Source: Stenocarpella maydis (Eukaryota; Ascomycota; Sordariomycetes; Diaporthales; Diaporthaceae). Taken from it: a DNA stretch of 64,000 nucleotides. Positions 10,701-21,501 of the stretch are shown piece by piece. The DNA lies in assembly GCA_002270565.1 (NCBI GenBank), contig NQMI01000003.1, positions 837,225-901,224 on the forward strand, in the 5' to 3' direction. Position numbers and translations under genes: made by a program. Position 1 is the first letter of the stretch. Each line of letters begins with the position of its first letter. The notes below the pieces were generated by a model. It did no database searches, was not told the origin of the DNA, and saw only the letters and a program-made list of their open reading frames with translations.

Positions 10701-12216
10701 ATACGTAAGCGGTGATCTTATCTTCCATATTATTGGCAGCAGCAGCACTATTGTTATTATCATCCGTAATAACAACCGCCTTCTTCTTGCTCTTAGCCCC
10801 CCGTGGCCGTCCTTATTGTTGAGGGACTACCGGGTTAGGAATAGTTGGTATGGGGTCTAGCTTGAAGCATACTAGCTCCTCCAGGGTATTATTAGGGTCT
10901 AGCAGATTAAGAGGTTCTTCTTCATTATAATAGTACAGCTATATAAGGGTTAACCGGAAGACAACTAGTCTATTAGGAAGGTTGATTGTTACATTATGGT
11001 TGTTAATAGAGAGTAGTTTATATAGGCCTTACTACCTAGTCTTTTCTCTTTATACCCGAACTTTGCTTTAGAATGGTAGGCTTAGGACTTCTAATATAAC
11101 TGGGCCGTTCCTTGCACGCAATGCTTTACTGATTTTACATACAGTGTTGATTTTCCTAACCTTCTTTATCGCCTTTTATATTGCCTTGGCTCTCTTTAGA
11201 GTAGATAGCGTAGGGGCTGAGTCCTCTATTATACATAGGTATGCTCCAAATATAAGGAGAGTTGGCACGAGACCGTCCGGGCTAACTATATTGTTAACCG
11301 CACTAAAGCTTGCCTATAGTATAGCTTCTTTAGTAAATATAGTTAATAACTTAGCGTATAATATGTCAAAAGCCCTGCGCAAAGGAGCGTGATATTGCTC
11401 TACTTTACTAATTAATTAGTATGCTTCTGCAGGTATTTATTTATATATAATCCCCATAATACGTACAGTACTTTTGAACTCGCTAGAAGCAAAGTTAGTC
11501 CCCATATTAAATATAAGGCGGTTTAGGGGACCCATATATATATCGATTTAGCAGCTCCATAGGGCTTCCTATGTATCTTTAGTAGAGAGAGAAGCTAAGA
11601 ATTATCCGGCTTGGAAGGAGGTGGCTAAGTTAATAATGTATAGTATAGGGAGCCCTATCAAGTATATCACATCCATAATAACTTCATAGTTAAAGTTAAT
11701 ATCATCACGGAGGTTGAACTTGAATCTCTGGGGCGTGGGAGAGTGCATTTAGCAATAGTAGCAGAACTTAGTAATAGCCTCTAGTGCTAAGGAATCAATA
11801 TTATAGCTAGCGCCCGCTAGTAGCCGAGAGAGCCTCTCAACTGATGGGTGCCCAAATCATCTATATAGTTACTATAACTCGGTCTCCATAAGAAAGAGAA
11901 TGGGGGCATTGCTGCCCTTATTGATATCTATAAGGAACCATGGATATCCCCACTTCTAAGTAATAGGAAACATCCTCTTATGCTACTAATTTAGCTTATA
12001 TTATACAACTTCATTGGTCATATTCCGCATAAAGAGCGAGTGTGTGTTCATGTCTTGTATATACAAGAGGAAGGGGGTTGGCGTCTTCATCATGTAGAAT
12101 GTTAAGTTGCTAGCTGCTATATTGACTATAGTTGCCCCTATTGACTGTAGTAGTTCTCCTGGCCCAAAGCGGACTGTTGCTTCTCCTGCGCGAGATATAT
12201 CAAGAGTGATAGGCAT
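10701..12216 (-). pseudogene. Copia protease and integrase region (element A), RIP-damaged
   Basis: The retropepsin-like part is open at 12001-12216, with the RFGPGELLQSIGATIV strand-turn and the TPFLLYIQDMNTHSLF segment that follows the protease core in fungal copia elements. About 250 bp further downstream (11690-11775) comes the GAG-pre-integrase zinc motif, readable as KFCYYC followed by HSPTPQRFKFNLRDD, which leads into the integrase core. The core itself is broken by stops but keeps a TRWL-like stretch and a W-rich segment around 11540-11640. AT-rich composition and transition-type stops match the rest of the element. Confidence 0.65.
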
Positions 12217-12599
12217 AAGTTGCTATAGCGCAGTATATTGGTTGTGCCTAATAGTGGAGTAGTTAGCTGCGCCAGTATCTGGGAGAATCCCTTGGAAATA
12301 CTAATGCAAGTAGTTGTCTATTGTAAAGACCTCCTTAATACTGCCAGCTCTTTCGCCGGTCTTAGTATCGCTAGTGTTAACGTTGTCCTTGCTAGTTATA
12401 GGGCTGGGGTCATCCTGGTTTTCCTCATTATTGTTGATGCTAAAAGTATGAAGGAAGGCTTAATCTACTAACTATGTGTAGTTTTTGCAGCTTTTAGTAT
12501 TGCTAACAAATATATTGGTGCTTTCTTAATTATTGCTCTTATAGTTAATGCCCTTATAGTCAATAAGAAATGAGTAGAATTCCTTATCCGAGCTGCTAT

Positions 12600-14900
12600 A
12601 TATATATATATATGTGCCCTTGGCCCTCTAGCATTCTTAGAAGGAGTGATTTAATGACCAATACCCCTCCTTTTAGCAGATATAGCACCTTTTTTTGTTT
12701 GGGGGGTTGTCTCTCCTGTGCCTTCTATATGGGTAGTTATCTCCTTTAGGGGGTGGTTGGAAGTTGCCCTGGGGGCGATAGTTGCTTTGGGGATAGTAGT
12801 TGCCTTGTCCCGGGGGGTATCGCTTACGTGTAGAGCCTCATAAGTAGTTGCCTCTATACCGCCGGTTATTATTATACCAGCGGTCTAGGTAGTACTGGTC
12901 ATTTTCAGGGTGCTTAGAGTGATAAAAGTGGTTATTATCGGGGTAGTTAAAGTGCTTGTTGTTGCCCTAGTCTTCCTTATTATTATAGTTGCTATCTAGC
13001 CAATTATTATTACCTTGCCCTGTAGTGTATTGTTGGGAGGGGTGCTGAGGTCCTGATGATGCAGTATAATGATAGAGTATGTTATATGCTTCATTAGCAG
13101 TAGCTGGGGCTGTTACCTTAATGTAGTAGAACTTAGGTATACTATGTATTGCGCGTATGAGGTTGTCACGTAGTGGTTTGTCTCCAAGTGCTCCTTTATA
13201 GCTAAGTATTCGGGTGTATTGCTTTATGTTTTTGATTAAAATCTCCACTACTTCTAACGGGGTTTTGTTCTCATTTCTTTACTATATTAATGTAAAAGTA
13301 GTAGTATTCCACACGGTTAAATACACTTGTTATCTGCTGTCTGTATTAAATTGTTGCTTAAGTTTGGTATATACTGTAGCAAAGGTATCTCTATCTGTAA
13401 TTAATTGGATATAAAAGTCCTTAGCCTTGCCCTTTAATATTACGGGTAATGCTGCCCGGAAGTAGGTAGGGTATAGGTGATTATTCTTGCAGATATTATA
13501 AAAAAGATGAATCTTATTATCAAGCATTTTATCTGTTGCCTTAGTGAACTTCTTGTTATCCGAGTAGTATTTGGCTAAGTTAGCGGATATCCCTTTCTCT
13601 AATGGTATGCTATTTAGCGGCACTAGAGGGATTGTTGCATACTTCTCATAGGATACTCGGAATTCTTCCCACTTGGGTAATAACTTGTAGCCGTCAGAGG
13701 TCTTAAAGGTATAGATGCTATGTGGCTGATGGGATGGTGGTTGAGGTTCGGGTACGGCTGGTGTAGTGGGTTGCAGTATGGGTCCCTAAGTACTTGGGCC
13801 TGTTCTCCAGTTGTTGCTTAGTACTAGTTTATATCCTTCAAACAATCTATTGTTATTAAAAGGGATATAATCACGATATCTCTTTAACTAAATTATCTAT
13901 TAATACTGGTGTTATATAGATGTTGGGGCTCTCGGCAGGGATTCTAACTCTAATAGTTCCATGAAGGCCTTTATATTATTATTAATCTGTAGGTATATCC
14001 CTTTGCATTATAGCATCTTCTTAAGGGCCGAGAGGATATTGCGATAGACTGCCTTAAATGCTGGTTCTTTCTAACCCTAGAAGTTATTCTTAAACTTCTT
14101 ATAGATATCTTAGCTAGTGAGTTTTATATATACTTGATGGCGCTATTGCATGTAGGTACTTAGGTGCATTATATGTTGTCTTGGGTTACTTAGGGCTTTT
14201 GGATCTGGGTTTATTCCTTATAGGTTGGCATTAAGACCTAATTTAGCAGCGGCTTCCTTGAGTGATGTTTCCTTAATTATATCCTATAAGTTGATCGGGC
14301 TAAGACTGGTAGCACCCGCTAGTATAGTTGTTAATACTAATAGCATAGGGGTATTATCTTTGCTAGCTATCGTAATGTATGGGTTATGTGGTTGATAATA
14401 GGGGTGTGCTAGGGCAAAGTAGGGGTTAAATAAATGGTAATAAGGGGTAGTGAGTGTGTAGGGGTAAGCTTGTTAGTAGGGGGTAGTGAAGATGTGCCGG
14501 CTGGTGGAGTTAACCTTGGTTGGTATAGCTGTTGCTGGGGTTGTTGCCGGTTGATTGCTAATGTGTGCTGAAGTGGTGATATCTTTAGCATTATCTTTAA
14601 GAGTAGCGGGGGTTAGTAATATTGTGCAGTATCTATATTCTGCGGTTGCCTTCTGATGATACTTAGGGCGTAATGGATGCATGTTTGATAAAGATGGAGT
14701 ATAGCGTAGCGTATATAGAGCCCTTTTTGCCTTATAATGGGTAGTAATGATATTATTGAAGTTTACTATAGCATTATTACGGAATCCGCTGAAGTCTCTT
14801 TAAGGGGCGGTACTATTAGTACTGTTAGCACAGCTACTATCAAGCAGCGAAGGCCTGTCTCTTCAACCTTACTAATCTGTAGTTGCCCTTGCAACTACTG
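12600..14900 (-). pseudogene. Copia gag region (element A), RIP-damaged
   Basis: Readable gag fragments include 13330-13623 (KGISANLAKYYSDNKKF then HLYPTYFRAALPVIL) and 12967-13248 (KQYTRILSYKGALGDKPLRD then IPKFYYIKVTAPATA), followed by a Gly/Tyr/Asn-rich stretch. A zinc knuckle lies at 12643-12688, where CYIC, KEG and NHS are still visible around a stop that replaces a residue. The upstream gag, to about 14.7 kb, is Thr/Pro-rich. The same block recurs at 15668-18258, so alignment of the two copies shows the mutation pattern directly. Confidence 0.75.
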
Positions 14901-14905
14901 ATTAG

Positions 14906-15118
14906 TGTTGGCTGGGTCACGTATTGCAATACGATTGGGGGTTATGGTTAAAATTCTCTCTATCTAGGAGTAGTGGGTGTAGTGGGCGTAGCCCGCCAGC
15001 TATCTCGGGCTTATATAGAGGGTAGTGGTTGCTGAGTAAGCAACTACGTCCTCTAGCTACAGTATGGTAGCTGTAGTGCTAGCCCACCAGTGTGCTGTTG
15101 CACACTGCTATTGCCACA
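14906..15118 (-). repeat. Copia LTR 2 (5' LTR of element A)
   Basis: 213 bp, TGTTGG to CCACA, very close to LTR3 and more distant from LTR1. It is preceded by the same internal sequence (GCAAC..CTGATTAG type) as LTR3, so it is a true 5' LTR in minus orientation. The outer flank is GAAGA (15119-15123), not GTAAT, so this LTR belongs to an insertion event different from the one that generated the outer flanks. Confidence 0.9.
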
Positions 15119-15307
15119 GAAGACTCATATAATGGTTGGCTAGACTTCTTGCAACCACCAGACCGTGATGGGCGATTCGGCATGAACCACGCCTGTGCGG
15201 TAGGCAGAGCTCCTAACCAATCTTTGCCCAATCCTCGTGAGAAGCTGCTATGCTTCTGACTGCCATTTCCAGCTTGGAACGAATCTCCAGGCCGTCGAGG
15301 AACTCCC
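15119..15307. other. GC-balanced non-repeat spacer between copia copies
   Basis: Sequence here does not share the AT bias or stops of the flanking retroelement. It has ordinary composition and no gene is recognised. It is probably original flanking DNA of one of the copia insertions, or of the LTR that follows. Confidence 0.5.
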
Positions 15308-15666
15308 TGTCAGGGTGTAGGGTTGCGAGTAGAGTGAATGAGTGCACGCAGCATAGGCTCAGTGTGTGCGGAGTGAGGGAGCAGTATATTCGGGAGCGAG
15401 GAGCTACTAATCGTTGCCCCCCCTCCTTCCTTCTCCTATCCCCTTCCTCAGCTATCCTTTTATAGACCGACCCGCGTCTACACTATACAGTCTTTGCATA
15501 GCCTTACTATAATTATAACTAGCCTTTATTTCATACTCTACCCATTCTAAGGGTTATTAAGTCATTCTTCCTAGCCCTAAGTCATTCCTTTTATGGCCCA
15601 GTATAGGTTCAGGTAGTAGTATTGCTGCTTCCTTAATGCTTCCTCCGAGCATGCGACCCTGGGTCC
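15308..15666 (-). repeat. Truncated LTR of a different (possibly Ty3/gypsy-type) element
   Basis: Read on the minus strand the segment ends CTACACCCTGACA at 15308 and carries a TATA-like TCTATAAAAGG about 170 bp upstream (near 15460-15470). The opposite end runs into GGACCCAGGGTCGCATGC next to the N at 15667 and lacks a terminal TGTCA-type start, so only a few bases may be missing. Features (TG..CA-type end, internal TATA, length of about 360 bp) fit an LTR. The family is inferred only from the terminal TGACA. Confidence 0.5.
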
Positions 15667-15667
15667 N
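15667..15667. other. Single ambiguous base at a structural junction
   Basis: The N lies exactly where an unrelated LTR stops and copia interior begins (homologous to about 12322). A single N at such a join is suspicious for a collapsed or arbitrary-length assembly gap. Confidence 0.7.
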
Positions 15668-18258
15668 TATCTATTATGAAGACCTCCTTAATACCGCCGG
15701 CTCCTTCGCTGGTCTTAGTGTTGCTAGTGTTAACGTTATTCCCGCTAGTCATAGGGCCGGGGTCGTCCTGGTCCTCCTTATTATTGTTAATGCTAAAAGT
15801 ATGGAGGAAGGCTTGGTCTACTAACTATGTATAGTTTTTATGGCTTTTGGCACTACTAACAAATATACTGGTGCTTTCTTGATTATTGCTCTTATAGTTA
15901 ATGCCCTTATAGTTAATAAGAAATAAGTAGAATTCCTTATCTAAGCTGCTGTTTATGTGTATATATGTGCCCTTGGCCCTCTAGTGCTCTTTAAAAGAGT
16001 AATTTGATGACTAATACCCCTCCTTCTAGCAGATATAGCACCTTTTCTTATCTGGGGGGTTATCTCTCCTGCGCCTTCTATATGGGTAGTTGTCTCCTCT
16101 AGGGGGTGGTTAGAAGTTGCCCTAGGGGCAATAGTTGCTTTAGGGATAGTAGTTGCCTCATCCCGGGGGGTATCACCCATGTGCAGAGCCTCATGAGTAG
16201 TTGCCTCTGCGCCGCCAGTTATTATTATACCAGCAGTCCAGGTAGTACTAATTATTATTAGGGTGCTTAAAGTAATAAAATTAGTTATCACTAGGGTAGT
16301 TAAAGTGCTTGTTGTTGCCCTAGTCTTCCTCATCATCGTAGTTACCATCTAGCTAATTGTTATTGCCTTGCCCTATAGTATATTGCCGGGAGGGGCGCTG
16401 AGGTCCTAATGATGCAGCACAATGATGGAGCATATTACATGCTTTATTAGCAGTAGCCGGGGCCGTTACCTTAATGTAGTAGAACTCGGGTATACTATAT
16501 ATTGCGTGTATGAGGTTATTATGTAGTAGTTTATCTCCAAGTGCTCCTTTATAGCCAAGTATTTGGGCGTATTGCTTCATATTTTTAATTAGAATTTCTA
16601 TTACTTCTAACGGGGTTTTATCCTCATTCCTTTGCTATATTAATGCAAAAGTAGTAGTATTCCATACGGTCAAATATACTTGTTGTCTGCTGTTTATATC
16701 AAATTGTTGCTTGAGTTTAGCATATGCTGTAGTGAAGGTGTCTCTATCTGTAATTAACTAGATATAAAAGTCCTTAGTCTCACCCTTTAATATTATGAGT
16801 AATGCTGCCCAGAAGTGGGTAGGGTATAGGTGATTATTTTTATAAACATTATAAAAAAGATGAATCTTATTATTAAGCACTTTATCTATTGCCCCGGTGA
16901 ACTTCTTATTATCTAAATAGTATTTAGCTAAGTTAGCAGATATCCCTTTCTCCAATAGTATGCCATTTAGCAGCACTAGAGGGATTGTTGTATACTTCTC
17001 ATAGGACACTCAGAATTCTTCCCACTTGGGTGATAACTTGTAGCCATTAGAGGTCTTAAAGGCATAAATGCTGCGTGGCTGATGGGATGGTGGTTGAGGT
17101 TTGGGTATAGCTGGTGCAGTGGGTTGTAGTATGGGTTCCTAAGTACTTAGGCCTATTCTCCGGTTGTTGCTCAGTACTAGTATGTATCCTTTAAATAATC
17201 TATTATTATCAAAAGGGATATAATCATAATATCTCTTTAACTAAATCATCTATTAATACTAGTGTTATATAGATGCCAGGGCTTTCAGTAGGGATTCTAA
17301 CTCCAATAGTTCCATAAAGGCCTTTATATTGTCATTAACCTGTAGGCGTATCCCTTTACATTATAGCATCTTCTTAAGGGCTGAGAGGATATCACGATAA
17401 ACTACCTTAAATGCTGGTTCTTCCCAACCCTAGAAGTCATTCTTGAACTCCTTATAGACATCTTAGCTAGTAAGTCTTGCATATGCTTAATAGCGCCATT
17501 ACACGTAGGTACTTAGGTGCATTACATATTATCTTGGGTTACTCAGGGCCTCTGGATCTAGGTCTATTCCCCATAGGTTAGCATCAAGACCTAATTTAGC
17601 AACAGCTTCCTTAAGTAATATTTCCTCAATTATATCTTATAAGTTGATCGGGCCAAGACTAGTGGCACCCGTTAGTATAGTTATTAATACTAATAGCATA
17701 GGGGTATTATCTTCGCCAGCCATCATAATATATAGGTTGTATAGTTGATAACAGGGGTGTGCTAGGGCAAAGTAGGGGTCAAATAAATAGTAATAAGAGG
17801 TAGTAAGTATATAGGGGTAAGCTTGTTAGCAGGGGGTAGTAAAGATATGCTGGCTGGTAGAGTTAACCTCAGTTAGTATAGCTGTTGCCGGGGTTATTGC
17901 CAGTTGATTGCTGATGTATGCTGAAGTAGTAATATCTTTAGTATTATCTTCAAGAGTAGCAGGGGTTAGCAATATTATATAGTATCCACATTCCGCGGTT
18001 GCCTTCCAATAATACTTAGGGCGTGATAGATGCACGTTTAACGAAGATGGAGTATAGCGTAGCGCATATAGAGCCCTCTTCGCCTCACAATGGGTAGTAA
18101 CGATATCATTAAAGTCCACTACAGCATCATCACGGAATCCGCTAAAGTCTCTTCAAGGGGCGGTACCATCAGTACCATTAGCACAGCCACTATCAAGCAG
18201 CGAAGGCCTGTCTCTTCAACCTTGCTAATCTGTGGTCGCCCTTGCAACCACTAATCAG
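15668..18258 (-). pseudogene. Second copia gag region (element B, 5' part only)
   Basis: Collinear with 12322-14905 of element A along its whole length. The zinc knuckle, the KAINLAKYY-type gag helices (16758-17009) and the ITPATA / upstream Thr-rich part are all present. Differences between copies are overwhelmingly A/G and C/T. No protease, integrase or RT is present because the copy stops at the N at 15667. Stops make it non-functional. Confidence 0.75.
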
Positions 18259-18471
18259 TGTTGGCTGGGTCACGTATTGCAATACGATTGGGGGTTATGG
18301 TTAAAATTCTCTATATCTAGGAGTAGTGGGTGTAGTGGGCGTAGCCCGCCAGCTATCTCGGGCTTATATAGAGGGTAGTGGTTGCTGAGTAAGCAACTAC
18401 GTCCTCTGGCTACAGTATGGTGGCTGTAGCGCTAGCCCACCAGTGTGCTGTTGCACACTGCTATTGCCACA
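18259..18471 (-). repeat. Copia LTR 3 (5' LTR of element B)
   Basis: 213 bp, TGTTGG to CCACA, near-identical to LTR2. Immediately to its right is GTAAT (18472-18476), the same five bases that precede LTR1 at 7530-7534. Confidence 0.9.
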
Positions 18472-18476
18472 GTAAT
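18472..18476. repeat. Right target-site duplication GTAAT
   Basis: Direct copy of 7530-7534 against the outer edge of LTR3. It marks the outer boundary of the composite insertion. Confidence 0.75.
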
Positions 18477-18944
18477 TTGTAAGAATTACTAGGTCCACCA
18501 GTGCCCAAGCTATTTTATTTCAGATATGAGATCACGATACTCTATTACTTGTAGCCACTTCACGGACAGCACTCCTATATCAATGCCCTCAATGCAGGTT
18601 TACTACATAGCAGCAAATGTCTCTGTATTCTACTGGTCTTAATAGTACTGGCATGCCTTGGGTTGACTCATCTGCACATTACCGAGTGGTCACATCCACA
18701 CCAAGGCAACAACCTGCGCATCACACCAGCCAAGCCCGTTTGCGTCGAAGCCAACGCCATGCTCAACCCCCTCTGAGGCGGCCCTACCAACGAGGCAACG
18801 ATGGTATTAACGCGAGCTATGCAGCCGTCGGCTGAGGGTCGACTTCGGCACAAGCACTTGTATTGGGCTGGGCCTCATGGCCCCGGCGGCCCCATGCATA
18901 CATGAGTAATGCACCCGCCAGGATCTGGAAGCAGTGGGCGAGCA

Positions 18945-19604
18945 TCATGGGCAGCGCGGGGGAAGGCGACTCATCTCAGGTTTACTAAGTCTTATTGCAT
19001 AAAGGAAACATCGAAATGTCTGAGAAAAGAGCCCGAGGATAGGCACACAAGCCGGCTGTGAGTTCGAGGAGCAGCCATCCAGGCCAAGAGGCTCAGAGCC
19101 TTTTTTTGTTTTGGCCATTTGGTAAGGACATATCCGATGAATCTGGGTCCGACCTTGTCTCCGAGGACTACGTGTGCGGTACGGGCTCGGATAAGCCCAC
19201 GATACGAGACAACCAGGGCTATAGAGCTGGTGACCCTGTGGGATATGGATTCTGGCTGATGCCCGGAAACAAAGCCAGACACTAGATTCTTGGTCAAGGC
19301 ACTTCACTGGCCGAAACCAGTCTGATAACGCCAAGCCGCCGGAACTCGCCCAGGCCCAACAAGGCGTGCTCGAATCTCTCAGCCGTAACTCGTGCCACAT
19401 GGATAATAAACAAGGTAGGTCATTATTACTCTCACTCCAACCGTCACTGTCACTAATATCAGGTGGCCACCAACTGCCGGTATCGCTAATCCTACCATCG
19501 CTGCTCACAGAGGCCTCTGGTCGGCCTTTTTCGTTGGATAGAACCGCCTGGATACTTACCATGGGCCTTCTGAGGAGCGCTCCTGCCGGCATAACAGATG
19601 ACAT
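18945..19604 (-). CDS. Possible hypothetical protein, 219 aa
   Basis: An uninterrupted minus-strand frame in GC-balanced DNA just right of the copia block. It is rich in Ser, Pro and Arg, has no recognised domain, no membrane segment and no signal peptide, and other frames of the same stretch are partly open too. It begins with an ATG (MSSVMPAGALLRRP). It may be a chance frame. I list it only because it is the one long frame in this interval. Confidence 0.15.
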   Translation of the reverse strand: MSSVMPAGALLRRPMVSIQAVLSNEKGRPEASVSSDGRISDTGSWWPPDISDSDGWSESNNDLPCLLSMWHELRLRDSSTPCWAWASSGGLALSDWFRPVKCLDQESSVWLCFRASARIHIPQGHQLYSPGCLVSWAYPSPYRTRSPRRQGRTQIHRICPYQMAKTKKGSEPLGLDGCSSNSQPACVPILGLFSQTFRCFLYAIRLSKPEMSRLPPRCP

Positions 19605-19768
19605 GTTTTAAATTAGCAGGATGCCCAAGCTTAGAAGGCTGGTAGGTCACGTACTGGTACTATTCTCTCCGGTCCCGAGTGGAATCGTGCAGGAAACTCG
19701 TATTTATATCAACTTGGTGCCCACCGGCCAAGTGCAATCTTCCTTGTGCATCGTCCCCCCCCCCCCCC

Positions 19769-19777
19769 NNNNNNNNN
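19769..19777. other. Nine-base N gap inside a poly-C tract
   Basis: Runs of C on both sides of the Ns indicate a homopolymer that the assembly could not resolve. Minus-strand translation across it is meaningless. Confidence 0.95.
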
Positions 19778-20799
19778 CCCCCCCCAACTTCTTTTAGCGG
19801 GAGGTAGGGTTGTTCCGGCTGCCATGGATGAGGAGAACAGCAGAGATCGAAGTCGCCGCCATGCAGATGTCCATTTGTATCTTCAGCACGATCCAAAAGA
19901 TATACCTGAGCCTCGTGGTCTCCGGGGCAGGCTGCTACGTGATGCCGTAACTGTTAGGGACGGGATAAGATAAGGCCTATATGATCCCTTTTATTTCTCC
20001 AAAGCCCCTTCCTCTTAAAGGAACACCTTCATCCTAGATGAATTCCTTCCTATTAGAACTCATTTCTCCTGAAGGGCCCTTGAGGTATTATAGCTGAGAG
20101 TGTGTATTCCTAAGACCTTGGTCGGCCTACTCCCGTTTATGCTTATCCCTTACATACTTCCTTGAAGCCCTTATTACTCTAGGGTAGCAATTACAACCCC
20201 CCCGGTTGGCAGCCTAACGGAAGTACGCTGATCTCTGGGTAACATGGGAGATTCAAAGGACCTGCACTGGAGGAACAAGGAGAGGTAAGTAGGCGCACAT
20301 TGTAAAGGTATAAAGTTGCCTAGCCCAAAAGGTATTCTATCTCAAAATTCTTGCTTGGGTGATGTAGGTTGTGCCTGCCTTCTCATGGAAAGCTGGGCCA
20401 GGATGCCCACTGCTTACACCATTTTATATATGGAGCTGTTGCCCACACAACTCTAAGCCCCACACACAACACCATTGTCTGGCGTGCTACCCGTGAATTG
20501 TCCGCGCCACAACTTTCCGACACAATATTTTCCAAAGTCAAGAATTAGGACCATCTTCTCATGGTGGAGAGGCTGGGCAAGCGACCAGAGACTAAGCACA
20601 AGAAGAACGATGTATCAAGTACTGTGCCCTCCGACCCTCCCAGCCGAGTTAAAAATGATCACGCGTCTCACACGCTACCTTCCTGCCAAGGTGGTTAAGA
20701 TGTTGCCTGGGAATGAAGGGCTGGCCCGAATCAGTCTGGGGGCTATTCATGTGTGGGCTGCACTGTATTTGACTCACCCTGAACTTCGTGTCTTTTTTA
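19778..20799. other. Unassigned DNA
   Basis: No gene supported. A 113-codon plus-strand frame at 20475-20816 shows no family resemblance. This interval separates the sequence gap from the remnant of the second copia family, whose truncated 3' side should lie here but is not recognisable. Confidence 0.4.
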
Positions 20800-21301
20800 T
20801 CGATGAGAGCGAGTAGGTTTTCCACGACCTTTTCCCTCTTTATTCTAGGGGGAATTTCCTGGGACTTTTGTTTATTGGATTTCCTAACTCGCTAGCTACG
20901 AGGGGCCTTTTCTGGGAATAGAAAGTAGCAGTTTCCCCGAGAGTGCCCATTTATGTTGTAGTGGGAACAGCGAGTTGAATTTGCGTCTGGTTTTGTTCTT
21001 CTTATAAGGAGTATTTTCCGCCAGATTTCTCTCTGCCTCGGCTCTCATGAAGGAGACCTGCAAAGAAAGCATCTATAGTATAGCTTTCGGGGTCTTTCTC
21101 TAGGCTTTGAATTATATTCTGGATAAATCCCTCGTAATTCTCTTCGAGACTATTCAGAACCCAGGCAAAAACTACCTGTTTTGGAAGTTCCATTTCGAGG
21201 ACTTTAAGGTCTCCGTATAGTTGTCTAACCCTATTTAAATAGGGCTCCATAGACTGAAAGTGTTCAAGTCTAGTATTAAAGAAATCCTTGAGAATGTCAT
21301 A

Positions 21302-21343
21302 CCGTACCCCACCTACCTTCGGACTCACCCACCTTCAGACCAC
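21302..21343 (+). repeat. Left terminal inverted repeat of the Fot1-type element
   Basis: 42 bp starting CCGTACCCCACC, itself containing an internal near-duplication (ACCTACCTTCGGAC and ACCCACCTTCAGAC). It pairs with 23447-23488 apart from two G/A differences, both on this side A. Confidence 0.9.
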
Positions 21344-21501
21344 ATATCACACACAGATAGAGATTATTCAAATAGCCACAACGCAATCAATTCTTCTCAT
21401 ACACACTAAATAGTAGTATCAAAATGATCATAAGAAGTCACTCAATCATTCAGTCTAGCTGGTCATCAAATTACACGCCCGCTGCATACTACAATCTACT
21501 C

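Larger units (their letters stand above)
7535..18471 (-). mobile_element. Composite Ty1/copia retrotransposon block with three LTRs
   Basis: Both gag-pol copies read right to left. LTRs lie at 7535-7742, 14906-15118 and 18259-18471, each starting TGTTGG and ending CCACA. The 7535-15118 part holds a full set of gag, protease, integrase, RT and RNase H remnants. The 15668-18471 part repeats only the gag side and 5' LTR. The outer LTRs share the GTAAT flank although LTR2 and LTR3 resemble each other more than LTR1. All coding parts are broken by TAA/TAG stops from C-to-T or G-to-A changes. Between the copies lie 189 bp of GC-balanced DNA, a piece of an unrelated LTR and an N at 15667. Nesting, ectopic recombination or misassembly could explain the structure. 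Confidence 0.75.

Noticed and set aside
11144..12471. Plus-strand frames at 11144-11392 and 12238-12471
   Set aside because: They are antisense to the copia integrase/protease region and have no family resemblance.
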